Notes: generated by a model not told the origin, from the sequence alone. 64,000 bases of DNA from Psococerastis gibbosa (GCA_963971405.1 OZ020484.1:19964001-20028000), one strand, 5' to 3'. Shown: positions 1 to 11,983, counted from the first letter of the stretch. Translations and numbers: made by a program.

Positions 1-26
1 TCTCAATTTGTTTTTCCAGGTAAGCG
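1..26 (+). other. Recursive-splice-like site RS-1 (AG|GT at 19/20)
   Basis: A pyrimidine-rich tract (tttgtttttcc) runs straight into CAG and then GTAAGC, so a 3' splice site and a 5' splice site abut with no exon between. This is the arrangement known as a ratchet point in long Drosophila introns. Upstream sequence, including any branch point, lies outside the window. Two further sites of this kind on the same strand (14867/14868 and 40850/40851) strengthen the reading. It could be chance, since CAGGTAAG alone is expected about once per strand in a window this long. Confidence 0.5.
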
Positions 27-2102
27 GATTGTCAAAGTGATGTTGTCTACTCCAAGCCGCACTAAGATTTTATTGTGAGTTCTCTTTTTATTTTACTGGA
101 ACAAGACCATTTTCCATTTGCCAAATCTGAGATTTAGTTAGAGAGAAGCATGAGTAAGTTTGAGACTGTCACAAAAAGAAAACAAAACCGTGTCTCTTAA
201 CATCAAAATGCTAAATGAAACGTAAAGGTAACCGTATACTTATTCACTTGCGAGCTTTAGCTACAAAACGTTTTGGAAACGAGAGCTGCCGGCTAAAAAG
301 GCGGATTGTATTCCTTTCCTTTTTTTCGCTGAGATAATTCGCGTCTTAATGGGTTCTCTCTTTTTCGTAAACCTTTCGTTTCTTAAAGTGACAACTATTA
401 ATTTTTTCATTAAATTAATGGTATTAAGTATTTCTTAAGTTCTTGTTTTCGGAGCTTACCAGTAAGCATCACTCTATCGTGAGTGTTTCTTATTCATGTC
501 ATTTTATATTTCTTATTTAAAGCGTTTATCGTGTATTTTTTTTAGAATTGGGTAACAGGTCTTTTTTTTAATTACGTATAGTGGGCATTGTGGTACAGTA
601 CCTAGGCATATATCGTACATAGGGCACATGCATACTATAGCTTGCCCGGATTTCGATTTATACTTTATGATGCATGGGAAGATAATGGTTAATGATAAAT
701 TAATTTGCTTCATGCCACTAGAAAATATTAAAGTATATCCGAAGAACCTGGATCTGCAATAGATACAGCATGTTACGGCGGCAATAAGGGGGTGGAGTAG
801 GTATAATATCCAATGAAGTTATGAACATAGTCTCTCCAACAATTGCAGCTGGGATGTTCAATCTTCAGTGTTGTTTTAGTTGCAACCCGGGCGGTTATGC
901 AAGTTATTATCAAAGTCAACTTCATGTTATATAATATTGGAAGATGTGCGACTCAATAATGATCCGTCAGATGCAGTGACGTTTGCATTTGTGACGTTTG
1001 AAGCTTTCTGCTATGATGCAGCTAAGCAGTACTAGGGAAGTCTCAGGAAGTGGGGAGTCATATCAAAGACATAATTTCGGAAGCAGTCTTGCTGTGTTCT
1101 CGCGACAGCTGTTTGAATGGCGGCATTCGCGACTTCTGTCAGTTGTCTGGCATCAGTGGAGGAGGATAATTAAAGAGATGCAAAATTATGCTGAAGAACT
1201 GTCATGAATTTGGCTGTCATCCGCTAATATTGTTCTTCGTGGTTAATAACCAGTAACTAATTTTGTTCAAAAATTCTAAAAGTTGATGCGTAGTGCAAAG
1301 CTTGGAATCATATAAAAGAATTGACCACACGATTACATGTGGGGAATGCTATGTACCTCTGTTATTAAACGTTTTTATTGATAAGGGTCTGCAATGATGA
1401 AAGGAATAGGGTTTAAGTGGAAACTTGTGGTAAATGTCTATTTTGAAGAGAAAATCCATTTTGATTTGATTTTCCGAACGTAAAAGAAATTAATATTGGG
1501 AAAATGACAATTGGAAAGCGTTGGACTGTTGAGGGGAATTACCTCATTATCGAGACTCCTTCCCCTTCGCCCTCCTCTTCTTCCCCCTGGCTCTTTCAGA
1601 GTCCTTCAATTTTACCTCAGATGGTTTTCAGCTTCCGCCGGTCGAGTCTTCATCGTCGTCGACCCATTTTATTGGACTATTGGCAATATCTTTTGTTGGT
1701 GAAGGTCATTGGGTTGGATCCATCTAAGAAGTCATTGATAATGGTTTTTGTTGAGTAGTTTTGAGAGAGGGGGGGGCTAAAATTATTATTAAACCATCAG
1801 TTTGTAGTAGTTGATTTGTCTGCTGTCGACAAGACTGTCCACAAATAACATGGTGTTTTGAAGCTGTACCTATTCATAAGCAAGCCTATATTATTAACTA
1901 TTGTAGTTGACGAGGGAAAAGTTCCGACCATAGTGAAGCGATTGAGGGCTTAATTAGGGAAAGAGCATAAAAGCAAATAGCCGATAATTAGCAGTTCTGT
2001 TTGCCAAAAGTTCAATTAGGCTGCAGTGGTCCAGCCCCTAGCCCTTGTCTCTAACGTAACCTGGTGCATTGATTAAAAAAATTACAAATTAAAGGCTTAA
2101 AG
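27..2102. other. No gene recognised; unique AT-rich DNA
   Basis: Nothing recognisable as an exon, RNA or repeat. A CT-rich patch at about 1558-1620 gives a Pro/Ser-rich chance frame. No frame is longer than 84 codons and none shows a family motif. Confidence 0.5.
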
Positions 2103-2196
2103 TATATCCGAAATTGGAGGATATAGAAAAAAACTGAACTTTGCGTCAGTCAGTGTTATATCGTATATACCATATAATACTGCAATATAATTTATA
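2103..2196 (-). repeat. SINE-2 copy 1, internally deleted
   Basis: Shares the end signature ccgaaattggaggatatag plus an A-run with the copies at 49927 and 63268. Its other end (atatcatataataatgcaatat type) also matches the distal end of the 63268 copy. The tRNA-like middle part, including the B box, is missing, as if deleted. Read in the minus direction the A-run region is the 3' end. Confidence 0.6.
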
Positions 2197-3525
2197 AAGG
2201 CTGAAGTTATAACAATTAATTACTGTAGTTCATTTCGTCTGACTGCTTTTATAAACGAGTCCGTATGTGGAGAAGCATAATATTACGATCAGGCGCCTCC
2301 GTACATACACATGGGCAATTAATAGCTAACGCAATCAAGCCCACAACGAGTCTGCTGTTGAGCGTCAAGCGCCAACTAGAGTCTAATCGCTCAGACAGTA
2401 AGTGACGCACCCTACTTTCTCTGGCTGGTGAAATTAGGGCAGGTTCTAATACACTCCCTATAACGTGATAGTTTACTTTATGTCCATTATGCCAAGTGCC
2501 CGATTCGACCAATTTGCATGTAAGCTCCCTGCTCCTTATATCAAAGTCGTTCCGTGTTATATGGTTGCTATAGCCATTTTTTTTTTTAATTTTTCACAAG
2601 TCTGCTGATCTGTGGATCATGTACCTATTTATTGTGTAAACTACGTTATAGATATTAGTTCTTGAATAAAATTACACTTTTATCCCTATTCCCTAAGGTA
2701 ATTTAATCTTTTTTTAAACAATTTAGATCAAAAAATCCAATCATATATGGTAATAAGTACTTATGTTTTTTCTAAACTCTTTTTTTTAAATAAATAAATG
2801 CATAAACTTGGTTCAAGGTTAGAGTCTCCGGTAAGTGTTATAAGAAAGTTGAAATGTCAGATTCTACAAGTTAAAGAAGACTTTGCCGACGAGTTTAGTG
2901 ACCCGTGCAGAGATCTAAAGAATACTTTACTGGTCTAATTCTAGAACCGGCCCTTAGTCCAATTACTTTGACGTGATGAGGAAGATAACTTAGCTGAAAA
3001 GAAGGTTGGGTTCAAAGGGAGTTTGCTGCCTTAATTTAACATTGACAGTTATAGCCGCTGAATTGAGATAGATGGATAGAAAATCCGTGTTTTACCAAAA
3101 ATAATAGGTAAAACGTGAATTACCAAGCTGGGCCCCTTCAAGCCGAAGCGTGTGAAGGTGGAACATTATCTAGTGAAAATATTTCAATTTTCAAAACATA
3201 GTACAATCTCCGTAACTTAACTAGTTTACGTGTACTTTGTGGGACTGTGAAGTATATCTCCAAACTGATAATATTTTCCCCTGTAACGTTTCGCACATAC
3301 TGTATGTGTACTATCAAGAAGGCAAGAAGTGGTCCCAATAATACAATATTAAGTCCATATAGGCTCCAACCCAACCCTATTTGCTTGTAAGGTTTCACTT
3401 TCCTGCGACCCACCTTCCAATTTACTCTCAGAAATTTTCCATTTCCTTTACCTTTTACATTTTGCAGAGCTGCGAATAAGTAGGTTTGGCTATTTTGTAG
3501 GTTGTTTAAAGGATTTTCATGCAAG
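2197..3525. other. No gene recognised
   Basis: Contains a short T-run near 2580 and a 128-codon minus-strand frame at 3138-3524 with basic and hydrophobic stretches. The frame has no motif I recognise, lies in AT-rich sequence and is probably chance. Confidence 0.45.
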
Positions 3526-4262
3526 AAAATTGTTACAGTACCTAAAAGCGTGTGAAGCAGAAATTTATGAACTTAAACAACAATTGACTGATTCGGACTG
3601 TATATTGTGTTGAAACTCCCAAAAAAACCTCCAGGATGATATTTCCTGGTGAGGAATTTAACTGCAATATGAGCCATCGGCATAGCTTGTGGAACCACAC
3701 ATCAGTGATTCTTGTTGGAATCTGACTTGCAGCAGCTTGTCAAAGTGAACAATCTGAATCTGTGCATCCTACTGTTGCGTCGTTCGATGGTCTCAATGGC
3801 CGTGTACAAGATAGTGACTGCCCAAAACCTGTCAGAATGTGAAGACACTTACTAGTAGGTGTTGGAAAGTTTGTGGGATGGTTGTTGTGTGGCTCCGCTA
3901 CGGGGACGAATGAGACCCGGACTATAGCGAAGCAACTTAATTCAGGGGCTATCACTGCAGCTATTTGACCCGGGAAGTGTAACCAGAGGAACACAATGTG
4001 AAACCTCAGGTTACAAAAAGGAGGTGAACCTGGTTATACTAAGCCGAAGGCTGCAGTAAGGGGTAACGAAAGATAACTAAAAGAAGAAGTGTTTATGCCA
4101 TGGCTCATGTTGTAGTTTAATTCCTCGTGTATCATCACTCCAGGAATGTCATCCTGGATGTTTTCTTATGACTTTCAAGTCCCAATATACAGTACGAATC
4201 AGTCTTGTTTAAGTTCATAAATTTCTGTTTCACATGCTTTTAGGTATCGTAACAAGAATTTT
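3526..4262. repeat. Large foldback with about 165-bp arms
   Basis: The left arm (3526-3685) and the right arm (4092-4262) are reverse complements at roughly 80-85% by eye, with a few small indels. Landmarks present in both arms are cctaaaagc, gcagaaatttatgaactt (acagaaatttatgaactt in the right arm), ccaggatga, gaggaatt and gagccat. The two arms meet at the gccat..ggcata segment, so the original element was an almost loopless hairpin of about 330 bp. The present 400-bp loop is occupied by another repeat (Rpt-H, 3686-4091). The class is unknown; it is a foldback or MITE-like DNA element. No target-site duplication was recognised. Confidence 0.75.
3686..4091 (+). mobile_element. Rpt-H copy 1, inserted in the foldback loop
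   Basis: Matches 23560-23880 over its length. Shared landmarks in order are ttgtggaa.caca, cttgcagcagctt, aatctgaa, the ctcaatgg..gtacaag block, a gtgtggctccgct-type segment (ccggcttcgct in copy 2), and the aacttaattcag-type block. It ends with aactaaaagaagaag, a trinucleotide tail like those of RTE-type elements and the SINEs they move. The insertion point coincides with the centre of the surrounding hairpin. No coding capacity was seen: the 84-codon minus frame here is not recognised. Confidence 0.6.
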
Positions 4263-5397
4263 ATCAATATTTCAAATAATTAAAATAATATTGGATTTCT
4301 TCTGGCGTGTTCAAAAATTGTCTTTAAATATGCCACGAGCCATAATCCGAAACTGACATTCTGGTAGTTCCGTCCAAGGTGTAGACTGATAATTTGAATG
4401 CAAAATTAAATATTTTCAAACTGCATTTACCTCGACCCTTTTTTGAAATTAATTTTGGTAAGATTTTAATAATTCAAAATCAAAAGTTTATGCAATAGTA
4501 CTGTAGCCTTTGTTTTAAATCAATCGCTAAAATGATTTTGAATTTGGATGAATTTACAAGTCAATTGAGTTTTTCTTGGGGAACGGCAATTTTTCGCTAT
4601 TCATTAAATTTACGTTCTATTTTAATTATTACCGTGAATAATTAAGCAGGCACTATTATCCAAGCCATCGAATGTTTAATCCTGAAGGCGCTTTTCATAA
4701 TTCATTTCTCTCAAATTTCTATATCTTTTGTCTAGCTTCTCTGGATGAAATAATACCTCGAGTTGAAGTCAATTCTGTATAGAACGATTGTATCAAATAG
4801 CTTTCTGGAGACTGAACCTTATGACTAACTGTAATAAGTTGTCTAATAACTTACAACTGTTGGCAATGTGGTGAAATATGGGGCTGTGCATTGCACTCTT
4901 GCTATTTTAATGTGTTTTAAGCAGTAAATGACAAAACATTTTTAAAATTGCATTGAGTCATTCGTGACAAAATAGCCAAACATGTCAAGAGGGCAATTTA
5001 TGTTGTTTTTCCTTTAATCTGGACTTGCACCTATAGAATAATATTGGGAGAATAAAAAACAGCTTCCTGTAGCCAATGACACTATCTATTAAATTTCATT
5101 TCTCTATCCAAAACGGCTCTAGAGACAATATGCGTCGCATGTTACCTCCGTAAACAATGGTAAATGTATTACTAAACTTAATGATGAGTTATGTGTAAAG
5201 TGCTATACTTTGCGATGCTGAGCAATTTCTGTGTTTCTGTCATTTCTCATTCACGATAACGTTGTGTTGTGTTTTTGTTCCAACAATACAGACCGCTTCA
5301 CGAAGATGAACGCGTTACCCACTCTGTGTACTTTAACTTTAGCTCCCGTATATTCTCCCTGCCAAACAATGCTATCGTGGAACAGGGTAAGATCGGT
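4263..5397. other. No gene recognised; unique AT-rich DNA
   Basis: No repeat-family match, coding signal or RNA-like structure was found by eye. A chance frame begins near 5231. Confidence 0.45.
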
Positions 5398-5561
5398 TCT
5401 GACGTCATTTGCTTAGGATTGTCAATTAAGAAGACTGGGTCTGTGTCAGTGTGGCATCCGCTACAATGTAGAGTTCTACTTATTTGCCACACATCGATAA
5501 TATAGAAGACTCCTACTTCCGTGGACCCAGTGTTATCGATCCTAGGCAAATGATGTCACAT
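5398..5561. mobile_element. MITE-G, about 164-bp hairpin element
   Basis: The terminal arms 5399-5441 and 5522-5559 are inverted copies: tgacgtcatttgcttaggat on the left, and on the reverse complement of the right tgacatcatttgcctaggat. Both are followed by a shared actgggtc further in. There is no coding capacity. It is a single copy in the window, so class and target-site duplication are unresolved. Confidence 0.65.
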
Positions 5562-7820
5562 CCATTCTTACTGTGATCCAACCTATTACTGTAGGGGCAG
5601 ACGTTTTGTTGCGTTACAGTGTTATACTAGCATTTATGACTGCTTCAAGTCTATCAATTCCTCTCTGAAAGTTTAAGTTTGTTGAAAAAGTACAGGTACA
5701 GCAGCCTTACAGTAATGTCCCCTATTGAGCCCTAGGAAGTTGCGATTGGGTTCGAGTTGTTTATGTGTGGATATCGTATTCCCCAGGAACGGTAACGGGA
5801 AATGTGACCCAAACTTGAGCGTCTACAAGCCCCTTAAGGGTTTACTTCAAGTTTCGAAACTTGGTCGCTTCTCGTAACATTGATTTCAAGTTTTCCATAT
5901 CATGGTTATCACAGGGGACGAGTCCTCATAGGGGAACCATGGGTAATTTTCCAAAAATATTATCAAAGTACAAAATACGCCTTTATGTGGAAAACATACT
6001 GAATTCAATGCAGTTAACAATAACGACTGTCAAAGAAATGTATGCGGTATAGTCATATTGCTATTACCCCAAAGGGGAGGGTCTTTGTCTCCCAACGTAT
6101 TAGCGGGGCCTACCAAGGGTCGAAATGGCGACAGGGAAAGCAAGGAACTCAGTCATACATAGGTATCCCATTATATTGTATAAGTCAAAATATTTTTCCT
6201 TTATGGTGGTTGTATTACATTTTATTTTAGTTATGATTATATTTTAAGTTTTCACTATATTTGCTGAAATCGCGTATACGCTAGAGCTAGCCCAGAGTCC
6301 AATTGCCCCCTGATTTGCCCCTGAGTTTGCGGCTGTGTACTTACTGTTGAACTGTAAATTTTTACAGTTAATTTTTGTGTCGCGAAAAATATGGTTATTA
6401 ATGTTCGAATGTCGTAGCAACCTAGTGCATACGTATTGCTTTTTTTTAATAACATTAAATGGTTTTGCATGTTACTTTCCATTCAATATAGTTTGAACCA
6501 ATCGCGAGTAACCGTAATTTGGTTTTAGTACTATAGTGCAGGAAATCAGATCTCATCAATTTATTTCGTTGTAGATAAAGTTTACTTACAGGTGTCGATT
6601 GGAAAAGTTTACCGTCTGAAATAAAGCTGGGAAAGGAAAATTTCCATTTAAAAGAGACGACTTGTTCTTTATCTTAGGAGCGGATGAGCGGAAGCGTTCT
6701 GTAACAGTTGGCGGAAGACTTTGATGGATCAATGGCTGCATAAATCTGTATGATGACTGATGGCAGATTGGTAAATTCTTCGATCTTGCCGGTGGGGACA
6801 CGTGATTTTCTTCTTCGGTGCTGAAGCTGCTTTGGATTTTGAAATGAATGGCCATCACTTAGATAATATTAGTCATTGACGACATTGACGAAGTTGGAAG
6901 TAAAGAAGTATCTTCTTTAAACACGTTATCTTTTTTTACGTCGGTAATTCATTAGACCTTCATAATTAGAGCCAAAAAATACATATTTCCAGGTTTACAT
7001 TATACACTTCACTTTATTGCAATTAAGATGTGTAACAGTTGTATACTTTCAATCATTTGTTGATGTTTGCGTTGTAGTGGTTTTAATTAGTCATAAATTT
7101 CTTCTAAATTCTGGAAGCAGCGGTCGATACGAAGTTGAATGATTCCCATTACAATTGTCATCTTATTTATTCATCGCTCCTCTCATGTAAAAGGGCGGAA
7201 ATGAGAGGTAAGTGGTAGTAACCCTTTACTCTTGCCACCAAAACATGCATAAGTATCAGTACCACTTGCCATGCGAAACAGTTACAGTTACTTCCCTGGG
7301 TAGTAATAAAGCGCGTTTTATCGCGAATTCTGATGCCAATGCCTAGGTAACGACCGGGGGGGATGGGGACTCGTATATTTACTATTCTTTTGAATGACAC
7401 TGCAAGATAGCAGGTAGAGAGCTTTGTGCTACCCATCGGATTTCCAAAGAGTCCGATAACCAAGACTGTTATTCGTTATTGTTCGCGGGAAAATCGAATG
7501 CGAGACGGAATCGTAAAACTCAGGTGAACTATTGCCCCCAGATGCCTGATTATGCCTTTTTGTTTTGCTGTTTTTTTAGTCGATACTCAATCCGGCTCTT
7601 CTGGTTTTTCAGTTTATTGCGTTGTAATAATCACGATAATTTTCATTTTGTGTCGTTATTTTGGTACTCCTCCTATTTCCTTGATTTAACGTCGAATTAA
7701 TACATTTTTGAGCTATTTTAAGTGCTTTTGGAATATTGGCTTCAACAATGGTGCTGGTGCCCACCAAACATTTGCCGTCCTCAAAGAAGGGATTTCGGAT
7801 GTAGCCTACTCCTCTGAATA
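5562..7820. other. No gene recognised; mostly unique DNA
   Basis: Short frames at 6586-6858 (minus) and 7167-7463 (minus, 98 codons) have no recognisable domain. The 7190-7460 stretch is somewhat richer in G+C than its surroundings and could be an unrecognised old repeat. Otherwise I see nothing. Confidence 0.4.
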
Positions 7821-7917
7821 GGATGACATTAATTTTGGAACACTTAGCTTATACGAAAACTTGCATAAGCGGAACACAGAGTTTATTTGATTTTAATAAG
7901 TGTTCCAAATGTCATCC
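7821..7917. mobile_element. MITE-B copy 1, 97-bp hairpin
   Basis: The left end ggatgacatt(aa)ttttggaacactta is inverted at the right end as taagtgttccaaatgtcatcc. The element is flanked by TA on both sides (gaaTA ... TAtc), which fits a Tc1/mariner-type TA target duplication. It is non-coding. The same terminal sequence recurs three times at 17361-17619. Confidence 0.75.
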
Positions 7918-8107
7918 TATCATATATAGTGGATGATCACATGTTTTTGTCAATATTTTTGTTGTTCATTTTTCCTGTTTTTAGTTAATATCCGAAGTAC
8001 CTTAACCTACCTGTAGGTCGCTTAATCAGACTCATATTGATTTCATAATGTTGTCTCTACTCAATTTGTGTTTGCAGCGTACCATGAAAGTTGGGGTCCA
8101 ACGCGAG

Positions 8108-8264
8108 GCATCTGCGGGCCGTTTAGAATTAACTTAACCTGGGATTAAAAATGTTAACAAGATAATTTTAGGATGGAAAGTGTTTATCAAAATTGTTGTG
8201 TTTACATTTTTAACCGATTAACAGATTAATATTAATACTAAATGGCACAGTAGGCCCGCTGGTG
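8108..8264. mobile_element. MITE-A copy 1
   Basis: Ends are catctgcgggccgtttag on the left and ggcccgctggtg on the right. Internally an inverted pair aaaaatgttaacaag / tgtttacatttttaa flanks aattttaggatgg. It belongs to a family with five further copies at 17967, 33459, 38134, 57259 and 62040. There is no coding capacity. Confidence 0.7.
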
Positions 8265-8867
8265 ACTGAAGGCTGAAAGGGGCTGTGGGTTAGCGTGAAT
8301 GGTAATAAGAAGGCCGTGGGAAGGGTGGCGACCTTGTCCTCCTCACCTGTCCTGACCTAGCCACCATCTGCCCCATCTTACCTTACTACAATTAATATGC
8401 TTCCTACTTGTAATCCCATTAATACTGGTCTGTCTCCTTCTCATGCTGCAGCCCTCACTCCTATGTTTTGTTGAGAGCATCCCTTTGTTGTCTGCCGGAG
8501 TGCCTGCTGTTCCGTATTTTGTAATACCATAGACTAAAGAAAAAATACCCTTGTCAGTTTTGCCTGCTTTTCACATTCTCAGCTACCCACTTTTGTCGAG
8601 GAAGTCCATTGAAATGCTTCGATCTCGAACGGGAAAATTTCATCTAGTGAATTTTTTCAGTCATCAAGAGGTCGTTCCAGTTCCGAGGCTTGTTGTAGAG
8701 TTTCCGAACAGTTGGATTTTTCGTTAGAGGGGACTGCCCCCTAACCCTCAGGGGTGGGGGAGTTAGCCCCACGCCCCAACCTTCCCCATTTCTCCAGGCT
8801 TAGGACTGACTGGGCTTCAACGGTGACACATAGACCCGTAGGCTTCACCTCCACCAAGGCTGGGTTA

Positions 8868-8954
8868 AAAATCGGCAAAGATGGAGGGAAATCGTCAGAG
8901 CGGCCAAAAGTCCCCCTGGGCTGATCGCGCCTAATTTAGAAAGTCAAGAATTTT
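8868..8954 (+). pseudogene. LINE C-terminal remnant (AAKSPPGL family)
   Basis: The frame reads NRQRWREIVRAAKSPPGLIA, the end of a non-LTR retrotransposon polyprotein (the usual D-R-x-x-W-R motif appears here as N-R-Q-R-W-R). Both the protein and the DNA (gcggccaaaagtcccc) match the element end at 49447-49656. Only about 25 codons survive, and it is 5' truncated. The region just upstream (8690-8860) is locally G+C rich but I could not read it as the same protein. Confidence 0.65.
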
Positions 8955-9601
8955 TCAGTTGCCTATTTCATTTAGTTTAGTATTGAAATGAGTAGTGCCT
9001 GTAGAAACTGTTAACTGCGCATAGACGACGTCGCAGGTAATATTTCACACGAGTCAGAAATATTAAATTCGCCAAAAACCGCGAGAATGCTGGAAATGTC
9101 TTGCTGAAGGAAATTTCCATAATTCCTCTCCCGAAAAAAACAAAGGCTGTCAAATTTAGCAGACAGAAGAGTATGTAGAGCGACGAACGTCAGCTGGTGA
9201 CATATGACTCGGTGACATGCAACAGCAGTAGCAGTGCTCACGTCCTTATACCCAACTCGGGAAAAGTTGCAAACAAGGTTTACTTATCAGGCGTCGCTAA
9301 TCGTGACTTTGCTGCGTATTCGTCAAACAGGAACATGATGACTGTTATCTTCACGTATTTTGGCTCCGCGGCGGGTCTGATTCATAAACAGGCACCACGC
9401 AGGCTTCCGAGAAGATAAACCTTATACATGAACCATACAAACAATTCCACTTCTATTACTTAAGACAATATTACAAAATACTATATAGAACCTACACAAA
9501 TCACTATAGTTTATTGAAGAATTGCTTGTATTTCATTCTTCTTTTGTTTTCTTTTTATATATTTTTTTTTTTTTTTTAATCTATAGGCTACTGGATGTTG
9601 G
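8955..9601. other. No gene recognised
   Basis: A 76-codon minus frame (9011-9241) and a 73-codon plus frame (9197-9418) overlap and have no recognised motif. A T-run lies at 9560-9579. No repeat match was found. Confidence 0.4.
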
Positions 9602-9690
9602 TTAGCTTAGTCAAACAAAATTGTACCAAGAAGGAATATATTACCTGATCATAAACATAGATAGTGGGTTCGAGTCCCGCAGTGTCTGAG
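9602..9690 (+). repeat. tRNA-like sequence, possible SINE head
   Basis: A box-A-like ttagcttagtca is followed about 60 nt later by a perfect B-box/T-arm, gggttcgagtcccgc. The middle does not fold as an anticodon arm, so this is a tRNA-derived pseudogene or a SINE head rather than a working tRNA. It abuts SINE-1 copy 1 but points the opposite way. Confidence 0.4.
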
Positions 9691-9720
9691 TTATTCTATT
9701 TTCTAATTCCCAGGAATTTA

Positions 9721-9908
9721 ATAATAATAATGACTTTTTGTTCTATTACTAAGCCAACCTAGCGGAGTTAGGGCTATTAAGCCCTCTCTTACACTCAACT
9801 AGGACCGCCCTCCGAAGCATGGCCAGAAAATGAAGGAAGTGTAGGACTCGAACCAACAACCTTTTGGGTGAAAGTCAGAGACCGTACCACTACTGTACAT
9901 GTCGCGAC
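9721..9908 (-). mobile_element. SINE-1 copy 1 (tRNA-derived)
   Basis: Read on the minus strand it has a tRNA-like head (agtggtac..., then ggttcgagtcc as the B box), a body containing ctggccatgcttcggag, and a tail ending tagtaatagaacaaaaagtc followed by an (ATT)n run. The same order is present at 24979, 25861, 30965, 57122 and 61607. The A and B boxes suggest RNA polymerase III transcription. Confidence 0.8.
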
Positions 9909-10086
9909 TCGACGAATTTATTGATAGGAAAGCTACTATTACGCCACATCCGTTATTAGAAGTATTCTGCTACTGGTCACAGTTTTGGAACTTGATTAGG
10001 CGGGGATTCCACCGACCGGCTAGGGCTAAATACAAAAACGGTGACGTGGTAGCAGACAATCAAGACTTAGGCGGGGTTTCTACTGA

Positions 10087-10305
10087 CCTCGCATTGCAGA
10101 ATGCAAATGACATTGACGGAAATGTTTGTTTTCCTCTATGCCATAGTTAAAACTGATCAATGATCATTCAGTAAAATCACAAACAAACAAACTAAAATTA
10201 AAAAATGGCGTCATGGGATATGTTAAGTACAAACCTTTTAATAGATTTCTATAAAAAGAAAAATTCTAATTTCCGTCAATGTCATTTGCATTCTGCAATG
10301 TGAGG
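10087..10305. repeat. Inverted repeat with near-identical 37-bp arms
   Basis: 10087-10123 (cctcgcattgcagaatgcaa..., through atgacattgacggaaat) is repeated in reverse complement at 10269-10305 with about one mismatch. The spacer is 145 bp and AT-rich. Upstream at 10042-10058 lies a 17-mer, tgacgtggtagcagaca, identical to an arm of MITE-C at 63058-63074. It is probably a foldback DNA element. Each arm contains an ATGCAAAT octamer, likely coincidental. Confidence 0.7.
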
Positions 10306-11018
10306 TTGTAATATATATACCTAATTAAAGATTGATGTTTAAAAAGACAATTTGTCGAAAAAAATTCTACGATGGGCCTATATTTTTTTAAAAATATTTT
10401 CAATGAACTTCCTGTTCGATTTCTGAAATTTACGATAAGTTTCTGCTTTGCTTACATTTCACGCAGATTACTTACTTTGTTTCAGTAGAGATAAGCATGT
10501 GGATCAGACAGTCAATTGACTAAACGCTTATAATTATATTTTCTTATCTAATAAGAGACGCCAAGAGCACTAACCGCTTAATCGGTTAATTCAAGCGTTT
10601 AGTGGGAAATTTAATTATTGCTACATTGCAAAATACTCCACCACAATTTATATAAAAATGGGGTGCACTCAGTAGGTAAAATATTGGGTTGATATTTTAA
10701 AAAAATTGAAAAAATATATTTTGCATAATTTCATTTATGAAAGTTTGCAAATGATAGGGAGGAAACTCTGGAACCTGAAAAACTGTTTTTAATTAATGTA
10801 GATAATGAATTCTCCCCGACCTGGAGTGTGGTGGTAAAGTTTGAGAAGAAAACTAAATCATAGCTGGTCAATATTTGAACTTCGGCCTTGTTATTTTTTA
10901 ATTTAAGGCTCTGTCATCAACATAGCACACTTATTCTCATAATTTTTCTACTGTTTTAAATTATCCTGTTGTGTTTTGTAGCTTATGAGATTACATTGTA
11001 TTGTTCAATGTAATCGAT
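10306..11018. other. No gene; AT-rich with one stem-loop
   Basis: A perfect 10-bp palindromic stem (gattacattg / caatgtaatc, 10989-11015) lies just before the Helitron-like end. Otherwise I see nothing. Confidence 0.45.
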
Positions 11019-11450
11019 TCTATTATCTTAATATATATATTTCGACTGTCCGTGTTTATGAATCCAAACTCCTCTCAAGCGACTGGACCGATTATGATGT
11101 ATATTGTTGTGTGTGTTCAAGGAGATTCGAGGATGGTTTAGATTAACACTTTCGTCCACTGGAGAATGTCTTTATAATTTGATTTTGGAATATTTTACAT
11201 TGGATCCCGCAGACTGCCGACAACAACCGACATCTAGTGGCAAACTCCGCTACATTTAATTTTCGTTTATCCCGACAGTTGGCGCTACCACCGCCAACCG
11301 ACATCAACTAACATCTAGCGGCAGACAGTTGGTGCTACGTGTGTGTGTTGTGTGTGACCACAATTAATTTACATGAGCAGTGACCGCGAGGCCGAAGGCC
11401 GAGCTGCCGCCCGCGGCAGGCGCAAGTGGCGCCGGGATCCGCTTGTTTAT
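11019..11450 (+). mobile_element. Helitron-like non-autonomous element, 5' part
   Basis: It begins TCTATTATCTTAATATATAT, resembling the TC-starting AT-rich 5' ends of many insect Helitrons. This is followed by the actcctctcaagcgactgg / accgatt block common in such elements. Towards 11390-11430 there are G+C-rich palindromes (gaggccgaaggcc, ctgccgcccgcggcag) that could be the 3' hairpin region. I did not find a clean CTRR 3' end, and the flanking base before TC is T rather than A. The assignment is from pattern memory. Confidence 0.4.
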
Positions 11451-11983
11451 TTTTATATTTCAATACGTTCATTTTGACTATTGACGATTTCCTCGGTGTT
11501 CTTATGTATAAATGTTGCAAGAGAATTGAAAATACCATTGTTACGGAAAGTTTTTGAAACGAATACGAGTATTATCTCTGTTTTTCGTAAGTTTTCCGCA
11601 TTTAATTTTCCACATTGTTGAGATTAACGATGCTCAACCGAACATTATTTTCCCGGAAGGCCGGAGCTTAACATTTATAAGGAGTAGAATTCGGTTAATT
11701 AGGTAGTAATTTTGTTATTTATTTATTGTTTTAAAAAATTTCCAAGCATACGCCGAAACTATTTTCCTCATGAGGTCGTTTAAAATCGTCTGGACTGTGA
11801 GATTCGAGCTGTCGGCGCCTTCTTCAACTCTTTCAGCATAAGACCCTGTGCCAGCAATATTTTTGTCATCCTTCTGCTGCCAATACTTTAGTCATTGTTT
11901 TCTTTACAAAGATGAGTGGACACCCGTCCCTTACTCAAACCCAATGAGGTCGTCACTCTGCAATGATGGCGAGGTCCCCTTAT

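Noticed and set aside
3138-3524. 128-codon minus frame as a membrane protein gene
   Set aside because: AT-rich, no motif, no splice or promoter context; a frame of this length can occur by chance in 64 kb.
9602-9690. Functional tRNA gene
   Set aside because: The B box is good, but anticodon and acceptor stems cannot be drawn and box spacing is long.
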